Origin: DATKNA01 sp963755755
GTDB lineage: Bacteria > Actinomycetota > Actinomycetes > Actinomycetales > Kineosporiaceae
Reading direction: 5' to 3'
Assembly: GCA_963755755.1 (NCBI GenBank)
Contig: CAVWLJ010000002.1
Location: 62,001 to 126,000 of the forward strand
Length of the DNA stretch: 64,000 bases
Shown: piece after piece, positions 35,835-43,748 of the stretch
Layout of the letters: each line of letters opens with the position of its first letter
How positions within the stretch are numbered: the stretch's first letter is position 1
Notes under the pieces: model-generated
Seen by the model: the letters and a program-made list of their open reading frames with translations, nothing else
What the model was told of the DNA's origin: nothing
The model's database searches: none
Translations under genes and position numbers: made by a program

Positions 35835-36748
35835 CAGAAGTAGCCCTCCCGCTTGCGGTCCTCCATCGCGGCCTCGCCGGTCCGGTCGTCCGCCCGGGTC
35901 GCGCCGCGCTCCGTGACCCGGGTGACGGCGGTCTCCGCGACGACCTCCTCGACCGTCCCGGCCGTCGACTCGACCGCGCCGGTGCACGTGACGTCCCCGA
36001 CCGTGCGGTAGCGGACGGTGCGCAGCTCGAGTTCCTCACCCGGCCGCCGCGGCAGGTGCGGGGAGTCCGCCAGCCACATGCCGTCCCGGCGGAAGACCCG
36101 CCGGGCGTGCGCGAAGTAGATCTCCGGGACCCCGATCCGCTCTCGCGCGATGTACGACCACACGTCGAGCTCGGTCCAGTTCGACAGCGGGAAGACCCGG
36201 ACGTGCTCACCCGGCCGGTGCCGGCCGTTGTAGAGGTCCCAGAGCTCCGGGCGCTGGCGGCGCGGGTCCCACTGCCCGAACTCGTCGCGCAGGCTGAACA
36301 CCCGCTCCTTGGCGCGCGCCTTCTCCTCGTCCCGGCGGGCGCCGCCGAAGACGGCGTCGAACTGGTGCTCGGAGATGGCGTCGAGCAGGGTCACGGTCTG
36401 CAGCGGGTTGCGGCTGCCTCCGGGCCGGTCCGTGACGCGGCCGCGGGCGATCGACTCCTCCAGGGAGGCGACGAGTAGCCGCAGCCCCCGGTCCGCCGCC
36501 CAGCGGTCCCGGAACGCGAGCACCTCCGGGAAGTTGTGCCCGGTGTCGACGTGCAGCAGCGGGAACGGCACCCGGCCCGGCCAGAACGCCTTGACTGCGA
36601 GATGCGACAGGACGATCGAGTCCTTGCCCCCGCTGAACAGCAGCACCGGACGCTCGAACTCCCCGGCGACCTCCCGGAGGACGTGGACGGACTCGGACTC
36701 CAGGAGATCCAGGTGAGTGGCACGCGAGGGCGCGGGAAGCGTGGTCAT
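35834..36748 (-). CDS. cysD: Sulfate adenylyltransferase small subunit
   Basis: A 304-residue PP-loop ATP pyrophosphatase family protein with SGGKDSIVLSHLAVKAF, LLHVDTGHNFPEVLAFRD and FGGARRDEEKARAKERVFS. With CysN it makes adenosine 5'-phosphosulfate from sulfate and ATP. The C-terminal DDRTGEAAMEDRKREGYF tail is typical. Start 36748 overlaps the cysH stop. Part of a seven-gene minus-strand operon. Confidence 0.96.
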   Translation of the reverse strand: MTTLPAPSRATHLDLLESESVHVLREVAGEFERPVLLFSGGKDSIVLSHLAVKAFWPGRVPFPLLHVDTGHNFPEVLAFRDRWAADRGLRLLVASLEESIARGRVTDRPGGSRNPLQTVTLLDAISEHQFDAVFGGARRDEEKARAKERVFSLRDEFGQWDPRRQRPELWDLYNGRHRPGEHVRVFPLSNWTELDVWSYIARERIGVPEIYFAHARRVFRRDGMWLADSPHLPRRPGEELELRTVRYRTVGDVTCTGAVESTAGTVEEVVAETAVTRVTERGATRADDRTGEAAMEDRKREGYF

Positions 36749-37437
36749 CCGTGCAGCCCGCACTCGGTCTTCGTGCGCCCCGACCAGCGGCCGGCCCGCG
36801 CGTCCTCGCCCGGCGCCACCGCACGGGTGCACGGCTCACACCCGATCGACGGATAGCCCAGTTGCAGCAGCGGATTCGCGATCACGCCGTGCTCCTCCAC
36901 GTAGCGCTCGAGCTCCTCGTCGGACCACGCCGCGATCGGGTTGACCTTGACCATCGAGCGCTTCGCGTCCCAGTCGACGACGGGCGTCAGCGCCCGGGAC
37001 GGGGAGTCGGCCCGGCGCAGGCCGGTGATCCACGCCCGGTACGGCGCGAGTGCCCGCTCCAGCGGCTCGACCTTCCGCAGCGCGCAGCAGCGGTCCGGGT
37101 TCCGCTCGAACAGCCGCGGCCCTTCCTCGCCGTCCTGCTCGGCCACGGTCCGCCGGGGCGTCACGTCGACGAGCGTCACCGGGTAGGCGACGCGGACGGC
37201 GTCCCGGGTGCCGATCGTCTCCGCGAAGTGGTAGCCGGTGTCGAGGAAGACCACCGGGACGCCGGGGCGCACCCGGGAGACGAGGTCCTCGAGCACCGCC
37301 GTCTGCATGGACGACGCGACGACCACATCGTCGCCGAACTCCTCGAGGGCCCAGCGGACGACGTCGAGCGCGGGCGCCGACTCCAGGTCGGCGTTCACGG
37401 CGGCGGCACGCTCGGCGCCCCAGACCTGCGTCGTCAT
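36745..37437 (-). CDS. cysH: Adenylylsulfate (APS) reductase
   Basis: A 230-residue reductase. The paired cysteines RCCALRKVEPL and CEPCTRAV are the four ligands of a 4Fe-4S cluster that mark assimilatory APS reductase rather than the cluster-free PAPS reductase; the catalytic C-terminal cysteine is in TKTECGLHG. Motif DTGYHFAET is in the nucleotide site. It reduces APS to sulfite with thioredoxin or mycoredoxin as electron source. ATG 37437 overlaps the stop of the small zinc-ribbon gene. Confidence 0.95.
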   Translation of the reverse strand: MTTQVWGAERAAAVNADLESAPALDVVRWALEEFGDDVVVASSMQTAVLEDLVSRVRPGVPVVFLDTGYHFAETIGTRDAVRVAYPVTLVDVTPRRTVAEQDGEEGPRLFERNPDRCCALRKVEPLERALAPYRAWITGLRRADSPSRALTPVVDWDAKRSMVKVNPIAAWSDEELERYVEEHGVIANPLLQLGYPSIGCEPCTRAVAPGEDARAGRWSGRTKTECGLHG

Positions 37438-37577
37438 GACTGCTCCTTGACGAGGGATCGCAGGGTGAAGGCCCGGGTGCACGAGCCGCACTCCCAGCCG
37501 CCGGCGTCGGGACCGGCAGGCACGAGGTCCTCCTCCCCGCAGTACGGGCAGTAGAAGGGCACCTGTCTCTCGCTCAT
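37434..37577 (-). CDS. 47-residue zinc-ribbon protein between sulfite reductase and cysH
   Basis: A very short gene starting ATG 37577. The product (MSERQVPFYCPYCGEEDLVP...) has two CxxC pairs, Cys10/Cys13 and Cys30/Cys33, spaced as in a zinc ribbon or rubredoxin-like knuckle. It overlaps cysH by four bases, so it is translated with it. I recall similar short ORFs in actinobacterial sulfur operons but cannot name a characterised one. It could be an electron carrier or metal-binding partner of the reductases; that is inference. Confidence 0.82.
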   Translation of the reverse strand: MSERQVPFYCPYCGEEDLVPAGPDAGGWECGSCTRAFTLRSLVKEQS

Positions 37578-37599
37578 CGCGCTCCCTCGCTTCGCTCGC

Positions 37600-39252
37600 T
37601 CACTGCAGCAGCCCCTCCTCCGCGCGCTGCACCCAGGCGGCGAAGGCCTCGCCGTCCGTGCGGTGTGTCTGGTAGGTGCGCAGCAGCCGCTCGACGTAGT
37701 CCGGGAGTTGCTCCGCCGTGACCTTGAGGCCGCGCAGCTTGCGGCCGAACCCGGGGTCCGCGCCGTCCTGCGTGGTGAGGTGGCCGCCGAGGTGCACCTG
37801 GAAGCCCTCGGCGCCGTCGACGATCGAGCCCTTGAGGCCGATGTCGGCGAGCTGGAACCGTGCGCAGGCGTTCGGGCACCCGTTGACGTTGATCGTGATC
37901 GGGGTGTCGAAGTCGGGGAGCCGCCGCTCGAGCTCGCCGTACAGGTCGACCGCGCGCGCCTTGGTCTCGACGATGGCGAGCTTGCAGAACTCGATCCCGG
38001 TGCAGGCGATGGTGCCGCGCCGGAACACGGACGGCTCCGGGATCAGGTCCTGCGCCGTGAGCTCGGCGACCAGCGGGTCCACCCGGGCGGCGGGCACGTC
38101 GAGGATCAGCAGCTTCTGCTCGACGGTCGTCCGCACCCGGCCCGACCCGTAGGTCTGCGCGAGGCGGGCGACGTCGACGAGCTGGCGACCCGACGTCCGG
38201 CCGACCGGCAGCGAGGCGCCGACGTAGAACCGCCCGTCCTGCTGCCGGTGGACCCCGACGTGGTCGCGCGAGCCGGCGGCCGGCGGCGGGGGAGCGGGCC
38301 CGTCGGGCAGGGCGACACCCAGGTACTCCTTCTCGAGCACCTCCCGGAACCGTTCCGGCCCCCAGTCCGCGACGAGGAACTTCAGCCGGGCCCGGGTCCG
38401 CAGCCGCCGGTAGCCGTAGTCGCGGAACAGCTCCGTCACGCCCCGCCAGACGGCGGGGACGCGTGCCGGCTCGACGAACGCCCCGAGCCGCCGGGCGATC
38501 ATCGGGTTCGTCGAGAGCCCCCCGCCGACCCAGAGGTCGAACCCCGTTCGGCCGTCCGGCGTCCCGACGCCGACGAACGACACGTCGTTGATCTCGTGGA
38601 CGGTGCAGTACGACGTGCAGCCGCTGATCGCCGTCTTCCACTTGCGCGGGAGGTTGGTGAGGTCGTCCGAGGCGCGCGCCATAGCCTCCGTCGCCTCGAG
38701 GACGGCGGAGGCGTCGACGATCTCGTCGGCGTCGATGCCGGCGACCGGGCAGCCGAGGATGTTCCGCGGGGCGTCACCGCAGGTCGTGCGGGTGGTGAGC
38801 CCGACGGACTCCAACCGCCGCCAGATCTTCGGCACGTCCTCGATCCGGATCCAGTGGTACTGGATGTTCTGCCGGTCGGTGACGTCGGCGACGCCGCGGC
38901 CGAACTCCTCGGCGACCTCGCCGATCACCCGCAGCTGCTCGGCGTCCAGCTGACCGCCGGGCACCCGCACCCGGAGCATGAAGTAGCTGTCCTCGATGTC
39001 GGCGTCCTCGAGCGCCCCCGTCCGGCCGCCGTCGATGCCCGGACGGCGCTGCGTGTAGAGCCCCCACCAGCGGAAACGCTGGCGCAGGTCGGCGGGGTCG
39101 ATCGCGGCGAATCCCTCGGACGCGTAGCGCTGCTCGATGCGGGCCCGGACGTTGATGCCGTCGTCGTCCTGCTTGGCCTGCTCGCCCGCGGTGAGCGGCG
39201 TGCGGCCGCTCACGGCCCATTGGCCCTCGTCGCGGCGGGCGGTGCGTGGCAT
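37600..39252 (-). CDS. Ferredoxin-dependent sulfite reductase (SirA/NirA type)
   Basis: About 550 residues, reducing sulfite to sulfide with siroheme and a 4Fe-4S cluster. Motifs: TTCGDAPRNILGCPVAG (substrate and siroheme site), SGCTSYCTVHEINDV and the cluster ligands in CTGIEFCKLAIVETK and NGCPNACARFQLADIG. FRWWGLYTQRRPG contains the tyrosine that pairs with a cysteine in the Mycobacterium enzyme NirA. NirA-like proteins are also annotated as nitrite reductases; the sulfur operon and SAM riboswitch favour sulfite. I chose ATG 39252 (AGGAG six bases away) over 39282. Confidence 0.93.
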   Translation of the reverse strand: MPRTARRDEGQWAVSGRTPLTAGEQAKQDDDGINVRARIEQRYASEGFAAIDPADLRQRFRWWGLYTQRRPGIDGGRTGALEDADIEDSYFMLRVRVPGGQLDAEQLRVIGEVAEEFGRGVADVTDRQNIQYHWIRIEDVPKIWRRLESVGLTTRTTCGDAPRNILGCPVAGIDADEIVDASAVLEATEAMARASDDLTNLPRKWKTAISGCTSYCTVHEINDVSFVGVGTPDGRTGFDLWVGGGLSTNPMIARRLGAFVEPARVPAVWRGVTELFRDYGYRRLRTRARLKFLVADWGPERFREVLEKEYLGVALPDGPAPPPPAAGSRDHVGVHRQQDGRFYVGASLPVGRTSGRQLVDVARLAQTYGSGRVRTTVEQKLLILDVPAARVDPLVAELTAQDLIPEPSVFRRGTIACTGIEFCKLAIVETKARAVDLYGELERRLPDFDTPITINVNGCPNACARFQLADIGLKGSIVDGAEGFQVHLGGHLTTQDGADPGFGRKLRGLKVTAEQLPDYVERLLRTYQTHRTDGEAFAAWVQRAEEGLLQ

Positions 39253-39349
39253 GGATGCTCCTGGACGTTCGATCGCGTGCACGGTGGTGCCGGCGCGGCC
39301 ACGAGGGCGCGCCGACGAAGGGGAGACGAAGGGGGCGGGACTGCCGGCG

Positions 39350-39421
39350 TCAGGCGCGACAGAGCGCGCTGGAGACGCGCAGCAGGTCCACGTGCCGGCG
39401 GCGCACCAGCGCAGTGGGCAT
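39350..39421 (-). CDS. Sulfur-operon leader peptide (23 residues)
   Basis: MPTALVRRRHVDLLRVSSALCRA, with GGAGG five bases before the ATG. The RRHVDLLR...C pattern matches the actinobacterial 'putative leader peptides' found before sulfur genes. Its single cysteine is encoded by TGT, a codon rare in such GC-rich genomes, and lies three codons before the stop. It sits between a SAM-IV riboswitch and the sulfite reductase start, 98 bases ahead of the gene. It may couple ribosome progress to cysteine supply. Confidence 0.78.
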   Translation of the reverse strand: MPTALVRRRHVDLLRVSSALCRA

Positions 39422-39458
39422 GCCGTCCTCCGTGTCCCGGGACTCCGCCGGCGTGCGA

Positions 39459-39571
39459 AGTCCGCGCTTGCCCGGACCGTTCGGCCCGGGCCCGGTCATC
39501 ACCCGGGGCACCCCACCGCGGTGGAGGGTTGCCGGCCAGCGAGCCGGGGCTTCGCGCTGGCACTCATGACC
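39459..39571 (-). ncRNA. SAM-IV riboswitch (sulfite-reductase operon)
   Basis: Read from 39571 downward, the RNA begins GGTCATGAGTGCCAGCG, then GCCCCGGCTCGCTGGCCGGC, AACCCTCCACCGCGGTGG and GGTGCCCCGGGTGATGACC, followed by the pseudoknot-side GGGCAAGCGCGG. This follows the SAM-IV class of actinobacteria almost base for base. It would sense S-adenosylmethionine and lower expression when methionine and sulfur are plentiful. Its first 78 bases match the plus-strand copy at 75 positions. Confidence 0.93.
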
Positions 39572-39710
39572 TGAACCGACGGTAACACCCGCTCGCGATG
39601 CGTCCGCAAGGTGCGGTCCACGCCTCGGACGGGGGGCCGGAGCCGTCGGCGTCCGAACAGCGGACACGGTCTGGCGTTCCGGGAAGGCGCTCTGTTACGG
39701 TCCCGGGCCA
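39572..39710. promoter_or_regulatory. Divergent promoter region between the two SAM-IV riboswitches
   Basis: Both edges have a -10 of the same type: TGTTACGGT with TACGGT at 39696-39701 for the plus operon, and TGTTACCGT (TACCGT, minus strand 39584-39579) for the other. Each is placed so that transcription would start within a few bases of the corresponding riboswitch end (~39708-39711 and ~39571). The -35 elements are weak. The central ~100 bases have no further signal I can assign. Confidence 0.6.
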
Positions 39711-39825
39711 GGTCGTGAGTGCCAGCGTCAAGCCCCGGCTCGCTGGCCGGCAACCCTCCACCGCGGTGGGGTGCCCCGGGTGATGACCAGGCCCGTTCCG
39801 TCCGGTTCGGGCAAGCGCGCACGGA
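39711..39825 (+). ncRNA. SAM-IV riboswitch (sulfate-uptake operon)
   Basis: Begins GGTCGTGAGTGCCAGCGTCA, continues AGCCCCGGCTCGCTGGCCGG and CAACCCTCCACCGCGGTGGG, then GTGCCCCGGGTGATGACC, with the pseudoknot partner GGGCAAGCGCGC near 39810-39820. It lies directly downstream of a promoter and upstream of a leader peptide and the sulfate ABC transporter genes. Ligand would be S-adenosylmethionine. The first 78 bases are an inverted near-copy of the minus-strand riboswitch. Confidence 0.93.
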
Positions 39826-39833
39826 GGCCATGC

Positions 39834-39914
39834 ATGATCCGCCCGATCCTGGTGTCCCGCCGGCACATCGATCTCCTCCGGACCGCCAGCGCGGTCTGTC
39901 CCCCGCGCGGCTGA
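39834..39914 (+). CDS. Sulfur-operon leader peptide (26 residues)
   Basis: Start ATG 39834 with GGAGG at 39823-39827. The product begins MIRPILVSRRHIDLLRTASA and ends VCPPRG. It shares SRRHxDLLR...C with the minus-strand leader, and its only cysteine is again a TGT codon. It lies directly after the riboswitch and 88 bases before the sulfate-binding protein gene. The shared motif in two divergent sulfur operons strongly supports a regulatory leader rather than chance. Confidence 0.78.
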   Translation: MIRPILVSRRHIDLLRTASAVCPPRG

Positions 39915-39915
39915 G

Positions 39916-39966
39916 CCCGGCGCCCGCGCGTCCGCTCCGCCGCCTCGGTACCCGGCGTCCGCCGGG
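39916..39966 (+). promoter_or_regulatory. Possible attenuator: alternative pairings after the leader ORF
   Basis: CCCGGCG occurs at 39916-39922, immediately after the leader stop, and again at 39951-39957. Its complement CGCCGGG is at 39960-39966. The right arm could pair with either copy, giving two exclusive structures. Movement of the ribosome through the leader could choose between them. The tight 39951-39966 hairpin would need a loop of at least four bases, so only six pairs or fewer form there. Confidence 0.35.
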
Positions 39967-40002
39967 GTTCTCGCTCGTCCACCCATCACCGAGGGGACAC
40001 CC

Positions 40003-41016
40003 ATGCCTGCCCGAACCACCCGACGCACCCTGCTCACCGGCGGCGCCGGTCTCGCCGGTCTCGCCCTGCTCGCCGCGTGCGGCACCGCCGATGCCGCCGC
40101 CGGGGGGAGCGGCCGCCTCGCCCTCGTCGCCTACTCGACCCCGAAGGACGCCTACGCCGAGCTCATCCCCGCCTTCCAGAAGACGACGGCGGGCAAGGGC
40201 ATCAGCTTCTCGCAGTCCTACGGTGCGTCCGGCGCCCAGGCGCGCGCCGTCGTCGCGGGGCTGCCCACCGACGTCGCCGCGCTCTCCCTCGCGCCCGACA
40301 TCACCAAGCTGGTGGACGCCGGGGTCGTCGCGAAGGACTGGAACGCCGACGCCTACCACGGCTTCGTCACCCGGTCCGTCGCGGTCCTCGTCGTCCGCAA
40401 GGGCAACCCGAAGAACATCCGCGGCTGGGACGACCTCGTGCGGCCCGGCGTCAAGGTGCTCACGCCCAACCCGCTGAGCTCCGGCGGGGCGCGCTGGAAC
40501 GTGATGGCCGCCTACGGCGCGCAGATCAAGGCCGGCCGGACGCCGGAACAGGCCCTGGCGTACCTGCGCCAGCTCTTCACCCACGTCGTGGCCCAGGACG
40601 CGTCCGCCGCCACATCGCTGCAGACCTTCACCGGCGGCGTCGGCGACGTCCTCATCAGCTACGAGAACGAGGCCATCGCCGCGAAGGCCAAGGGCAAGGA
40701 CGTCGAGTGGATCGTCCCGGACCGGACGATCCTCATCGAGAACCCGATCGCGGTGACGACGAGGAGCACGAACGCGACGGCCGCGAAGGCCTTCGTCGAC
40801 TTCCTGCGCACGAAGCCCGCCCAGGAGATCTTCGCGAAGTACGGGTACCGCCCGGTGGTCGAGGGGGTCACCGGACCGTACGCCTTCCCGACGCCGAAGC
40901 AGCTGTTCACCATCGACGACCTGGGCGGCTGGACGGACGTCTCGAAGCGGTTCTTCGACCCGAAGACCGGGCTCATCGTGCCGATCGAGAAGGCGGTGGG
41001 TGTCAGCGGTGGCTGA
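40003..41016 (+). CDS. Sulfate ABC transporter substrate-binding lipoprotein
   Basis: 337 residues. The N-terminus has a twin-arginine (TTRRTLL) hydrophobic signal ending in the lipobox LLAAC, so it is a lipid-anchored binding protein outside the membrane. The body (LALVAYSTPKDAYAELIPAF, SYGASGAQARAVVAGLPTDV, LTPNPLSSGGARWNVMAAYG) is the sulfate/thiosulfate-binding family (Sbp/CysP). RBS GAGGGG precedes the ATG. First structural gene of the plus-strand sulfur operon, overlapping the permease gene. Confidence 0.94.
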   Translation: MPARTTRRTLLTGGAGLAGLALLAACGTADAAAGGSGRLALVAYSTPKDAYAELIPAFQKTTAGKGISFSQSYGASGAQARAVVAGLPTDVAALSLAPDITKLVDAGVVAKDWNADAYHGFVTRSVAVLVVRKGNPKNIRGWDDLVRPGVKVLTPNPLSSGGARWNVMAAYGAQIKAGRTPEQALAYLRQLFTHVVAQDASAATSLQTFTGGVGDVLISYENEAIAAKAKGKDVEWIVPDRTILIENPIAVTTRSTNATAAKAFVDFLRTKPAQEIFAKYGYRPVVEGVTGPYAFPTPKQLFTIDDLGGWTDVSKRFFDPKTGLIVPIEKAVGVSGG

Positions 41017-41860
41017 CCTCCCGCTGACCCGTCCGGTGGACCGGGGGCTCGCCCGCTCGCGGCGTCGCTCCCGGTCCGCCACCGGCGCCGGGGCGCCCGT
41101 CGCGGCGCTGGCCACGGCCTCTACGGTGACGGTCCTCTCCGTCGTGGTGCTGCTGCCGATCGCCGCGCTGCTCGCCGCCGGCGTCGGCCCCGGCTTCCTC
41201 GCGACCGTGACCCAGCCGGAGGCGGTCGCCGCGCTGGAGTTCACGGTCGGGGTGTCGCTCGTCGCCGTGGTGATCGACCTCGTCGCGGGCCTCGTCGTGG
41301 CCTGGGTGCTGGTCCGTGACGACTTCCCCGGCCGTCGGGTCGTCGACGCCCTCGTGGACCTGCCGTTCGCGCTGCCGACCGTGGTCGCGGGCCTGACCCT
41401 GCTCGCCCTCTACGGCGAGGGGAACCCGCTGGGGCTCGACCTGGCGTACACCCGCGCCGGTGTCGCCCTGGCGCTGCTGTTCGTCACGCTGCCGTTCGTG
41501 GTCCGCAGCGTGCAGCCGGTGCTCGCCGATCTCGACCCCGAGGTCGAGGAGGCGGCGGCGACACTGGGCGCCGGGCCCTGGACCACGTTCCGCCGGGTGC
41601 TGCTCCCGGCGCTCGTGCCCGCTCTCGTCACCGGCGGGGCCCAGGCCTTCGCCCGCGCCCTCGGCGAGTTCGGCTCGGTCGTGCTCATCTCGGGCAACCT
41701 GCCGTACCGCACCGAGGTCGCGTCCTGGTGGATCTTCACCCAGGTGGAGAACGGCGCACCTGAGGCCGGCGCCGCGGTCGCCGTCGTCCTGCTGGCGGTC
41801 GCGCTGGTGGTCGTCGTCGTCCTGCGGCTGGCCGGCCGCCGCGCGCAGGGACGCCGGTGA
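41000..41860 (+). CDS. cysT: Sulfate ABC transporter permease
   Basis: 286 residues, six predicted helices. The permease motif EEAAATLGAGPWTTFRRVLLP (EAA loop) docks with CysA; DLPFALPTVVAGLTLLALYG and RALGEFGSVVLISGNLPYRTE are typical of CysT (CysU). GTG 41000 gives a 17-base overlap with the binding-protein gene; GTG 41009 is an equally possible start. Pairs with CysW in the complex. Confidence 0.93.
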   Translation: MSAVADLPLTRPVDRGLARSRRRSRSATGAGAPVAALATASTVTVLSVVVLLPIAALLAAGVGPGFLATVTQPEAVAALEFTVGVSLVAVVIDLVAGLVVAWVLVRDDFPGRRVVDALVDLPFALPTVVAGLTLLALYGEGNPLGLDLAYTRAGVALALLFVTLPFVVRSVQPVLADLDPEVEEAAATLGAGPWTTFRRVLLPALVPALVTGGAQAFARALGEFGSVVLISGNLPYRTEVASWWIFTQVENGAPEAGAAVAVVLLAVALVVVVVLRLAGRRAQGRR

Positions 41861-42687
41861 GCGGGCGGGTGGCACTGCGGGTCGCCGCGCTCGGCTACCT
41901 CGCGCTCATCGTCGTCGCCCCCGTCGTCCTGCTCGTCGGCCGGACCTTCGCGCACGGCCTCGCCCCGGTCGTCGCCGCGCTGACGACGCCGGAGGCGCTG
42001 CACGCGATCGCGCTGTCCGTGCTCGTCACGGCCATCACCGTGCCGATCACCACCGTGTTCGGCGTCGTCTGCGCGTTCGTGCTGGTCCGCTACCGGCCCC
42101 CCGGCTCCGGGCTCATCGCCGCGGCGATCGACCTGCCGTTCGCCGTCTCGCCGGTCGTGCTCGGTCTCGCGCTCGTCACCCTCTACGGCGCCGAGGGCTG
42201 GTTCGGGCCCTGGCTCACCGCACACGGGATCCACGTGATCTTCGCGTTGCCCGGCATGGTGCTGGCCACCGTCTTCGTGGCGCTGCCCTTCGTGGTGAAC
42301 GAGGTCGTGCCGGTGCTGGCCGAGGCGGGCACGGACGCCGAGGACGCCGCGGCCACGCTCGGCGCCGGCCCGTGGCAGACCTTCCGGCGGATCACCGTGC
42401 CGGCCATCCGCTGGGGGATCACCTACGGCGTCGTCCTCGCCACCGCGCGGGCCCTGGGGGAGTACGGCGCGATCGCGATCGTCTCCGGCAGCGTCCTCGG
42501 CGTCACCCAGACGCTGCCGCTCTACGTCGAGGACCGGTTCGTCGGGCTCGACCTCGTCGGCGCGTTCGCCGCGGGCCTGCTGCTCGGGCTCGTCGCGATC
42601 GCGGTCCTCGTCGTGATGACGGGCCTCGGCCGCAGGCTCGACCGTTCCGCGCTCCACCGCGGGCAGACCAGGCAGGAGACCACGTGA
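41857..42687 (+). CDS. cysW: Sulfate ABC transporter permease
   Basis: 276 residues, the second membrane subunit. It has DLPFAVSPVVLGLALVTLYG, the EAA loop EDAAATLGAGPWQTFRRITVP and RALGEYGAIAIVSGSVLGVT, followed by TQTLPLYVEDRF, which separates CysW from CysT. GTG 41857 overlaps the cysT stop by four bases. Confidence 0.93.
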   Translation: MSGRVALRVAALGYLALIVVAPVVLLVGRTFAHGLAPVVAALTTPEALHAIALSVLVTAITVPITTVFGVVCAFVLVRYRPPGSGLIAAAIDLPFAVSPVVLGLALVTLYGAEGWFGPWLTAHGIHVIFALPGMVLATVFVALPFVVNEVVPVLAEAGTDAEDAAATLGAGPWQTFRRITVPAIRWGITYGVVLATARALGEYGAIAIVSGSVLGVTQTLPLYVEDRFVGLDLVGAFAAGLLLGLVAIAVLVVMTGLGRRLDRSALHRGQTRQETT

Positions 42688-43631
42688 GCATCGCCGCCTC
42701 CGGCGTCTCGAAGCGCTTCGGGCAGGCCGTCGCGCTCGAGGACGTCTCGATCGACGTCCCCGACCGGTCGCTGACCGCCCTCCTGGGTCCGTCGGGCGGA
42801 GGCAAGTCCACCCTGCTCCGCATCCTGGCCGGCCTGGAGACCGCGGACGCCGGCTCCGTGCGGATCGGCGGCGCCGACGTCACCGGCGTCCCCGCCCGCG
42901 AGCGGGGGATCGGCTTCGTCTTCCAGCACTACGCGGCGTTCCGCCACCTGACCGTCGCCGACAACGTGGCGTTCGGCCTGACCGTGCGGCGCCGGCCCAA
43001 GAAGGAGGTGCGAGCCCGGGTCGACGAGCTCCTCGCCCTGGTCCGGCTCGACGGCCTGGCCGGGCGCTACCCCGCCCAGCTCTCCGGCGGCCAGCGGCAG
43101 CGGATGGTGCTCGCCCGGGCGCTCGCGATCGAGCCGCGGGTGCTGCTGCTCGACGAGCCGTTCGGCGCCCTCGACGCCGCGATCCGCGGCGAGCTGCGCG
43201 ACTGGCTGCGCGGCCTGCACGAGCGGATGCCGGTGACGACGATCGTGGTCACGCACGACCAGGACGAGGCCCTCGAGCTCGCCGACCAGATCGTGGTCGT
43301 CAACCGGGGCCGGGTCGAGCAGGCCGGCGCGCCGACCGACCTCTACGACCGCCCCGCGACGCCGTTCGTCATGTCCTTCCTCGGCAGCAGCACCCGGCTG
43401 GACGGGGCGTTGCACCGCTCGCACGACATCGAGCTGCTGCCCGCGACGGCGCAGGACGGCCGGCCGGGCGTCGTCAGCCGGGTGACCCCGCTGCCCACCC
43501 ACGTCCGCGTCGACGTCGAGGTCCCGGACCAGGCCGATCCCGTCGTCGTGCACCTGCCCCGCAGCGACGCCGGGCCCGCCACGGCGACCCTCGGGCGGCC
43601 CGTGCGGCTGCGGCCGCGCCCGCGCGGCTGA
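42684..43631 (+). CDS. cysA: Sulfate ABC transporter ATP-binding protein
   Basis: 315 residues. Walker A GPSGGGKSTLLRIL, Q-loop, signature LSGGQRQRMVLARAL, Walker B VLLLDEPFGALD and switch His in THDQDEALELAD. The C-terminal part (residues ~245-315) is shorter than the usual CysA/TOBE region. It powers sulfate import. The stop precedes a 117-base gap with no obvious terminator before the next gene. Confidence 0.94.
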   Translation: MSIAASGVSKRFGQAVALEDVSIDVPDRSLTALLGPSGGGKSTLLRILAGLETADAGSVRIGGADVTGVPARERGIGFVFQHYAAFRHLTVADNVAFGLTVRRRPKKEVRARVDELLALVRLDGLAGRYPAQLSGGQRQRMVLARALAIEPRVLLLDEPFGALDAAIRGELRDWLRGLHERMPVTTIVVTHDQDEALELADQIVVVNRGRVEQAGAPTDLYDRPATPFVMSFLGSSTRLDGALHRSHDIELLPATAQDGRPGVVSRVTPLPTHVRVDVEVPDQADPVVVHLPRSDAGPATATLGRPVRLRPRPRG

Positions 43632-43748
43632 GCACGGCCACCCGTCCCGGGGACGCGCCGAACGCTTGGTTCCGGCCTCGCCCGCCCGCGTCGTGCGCGA
43701 GGATCGTCCGGCCGGCAGCCCGACCGTGCGCAGGTGCGAGGAGACGTC

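Noticed and set aside
37600..39252. Nitrite reductase (nirA) as the main role
   Set aside because: The family covers both, but the SAM-IV riboswitch, leader peptide and cysHDN/cysG neighbours indicate sulfite reduction.
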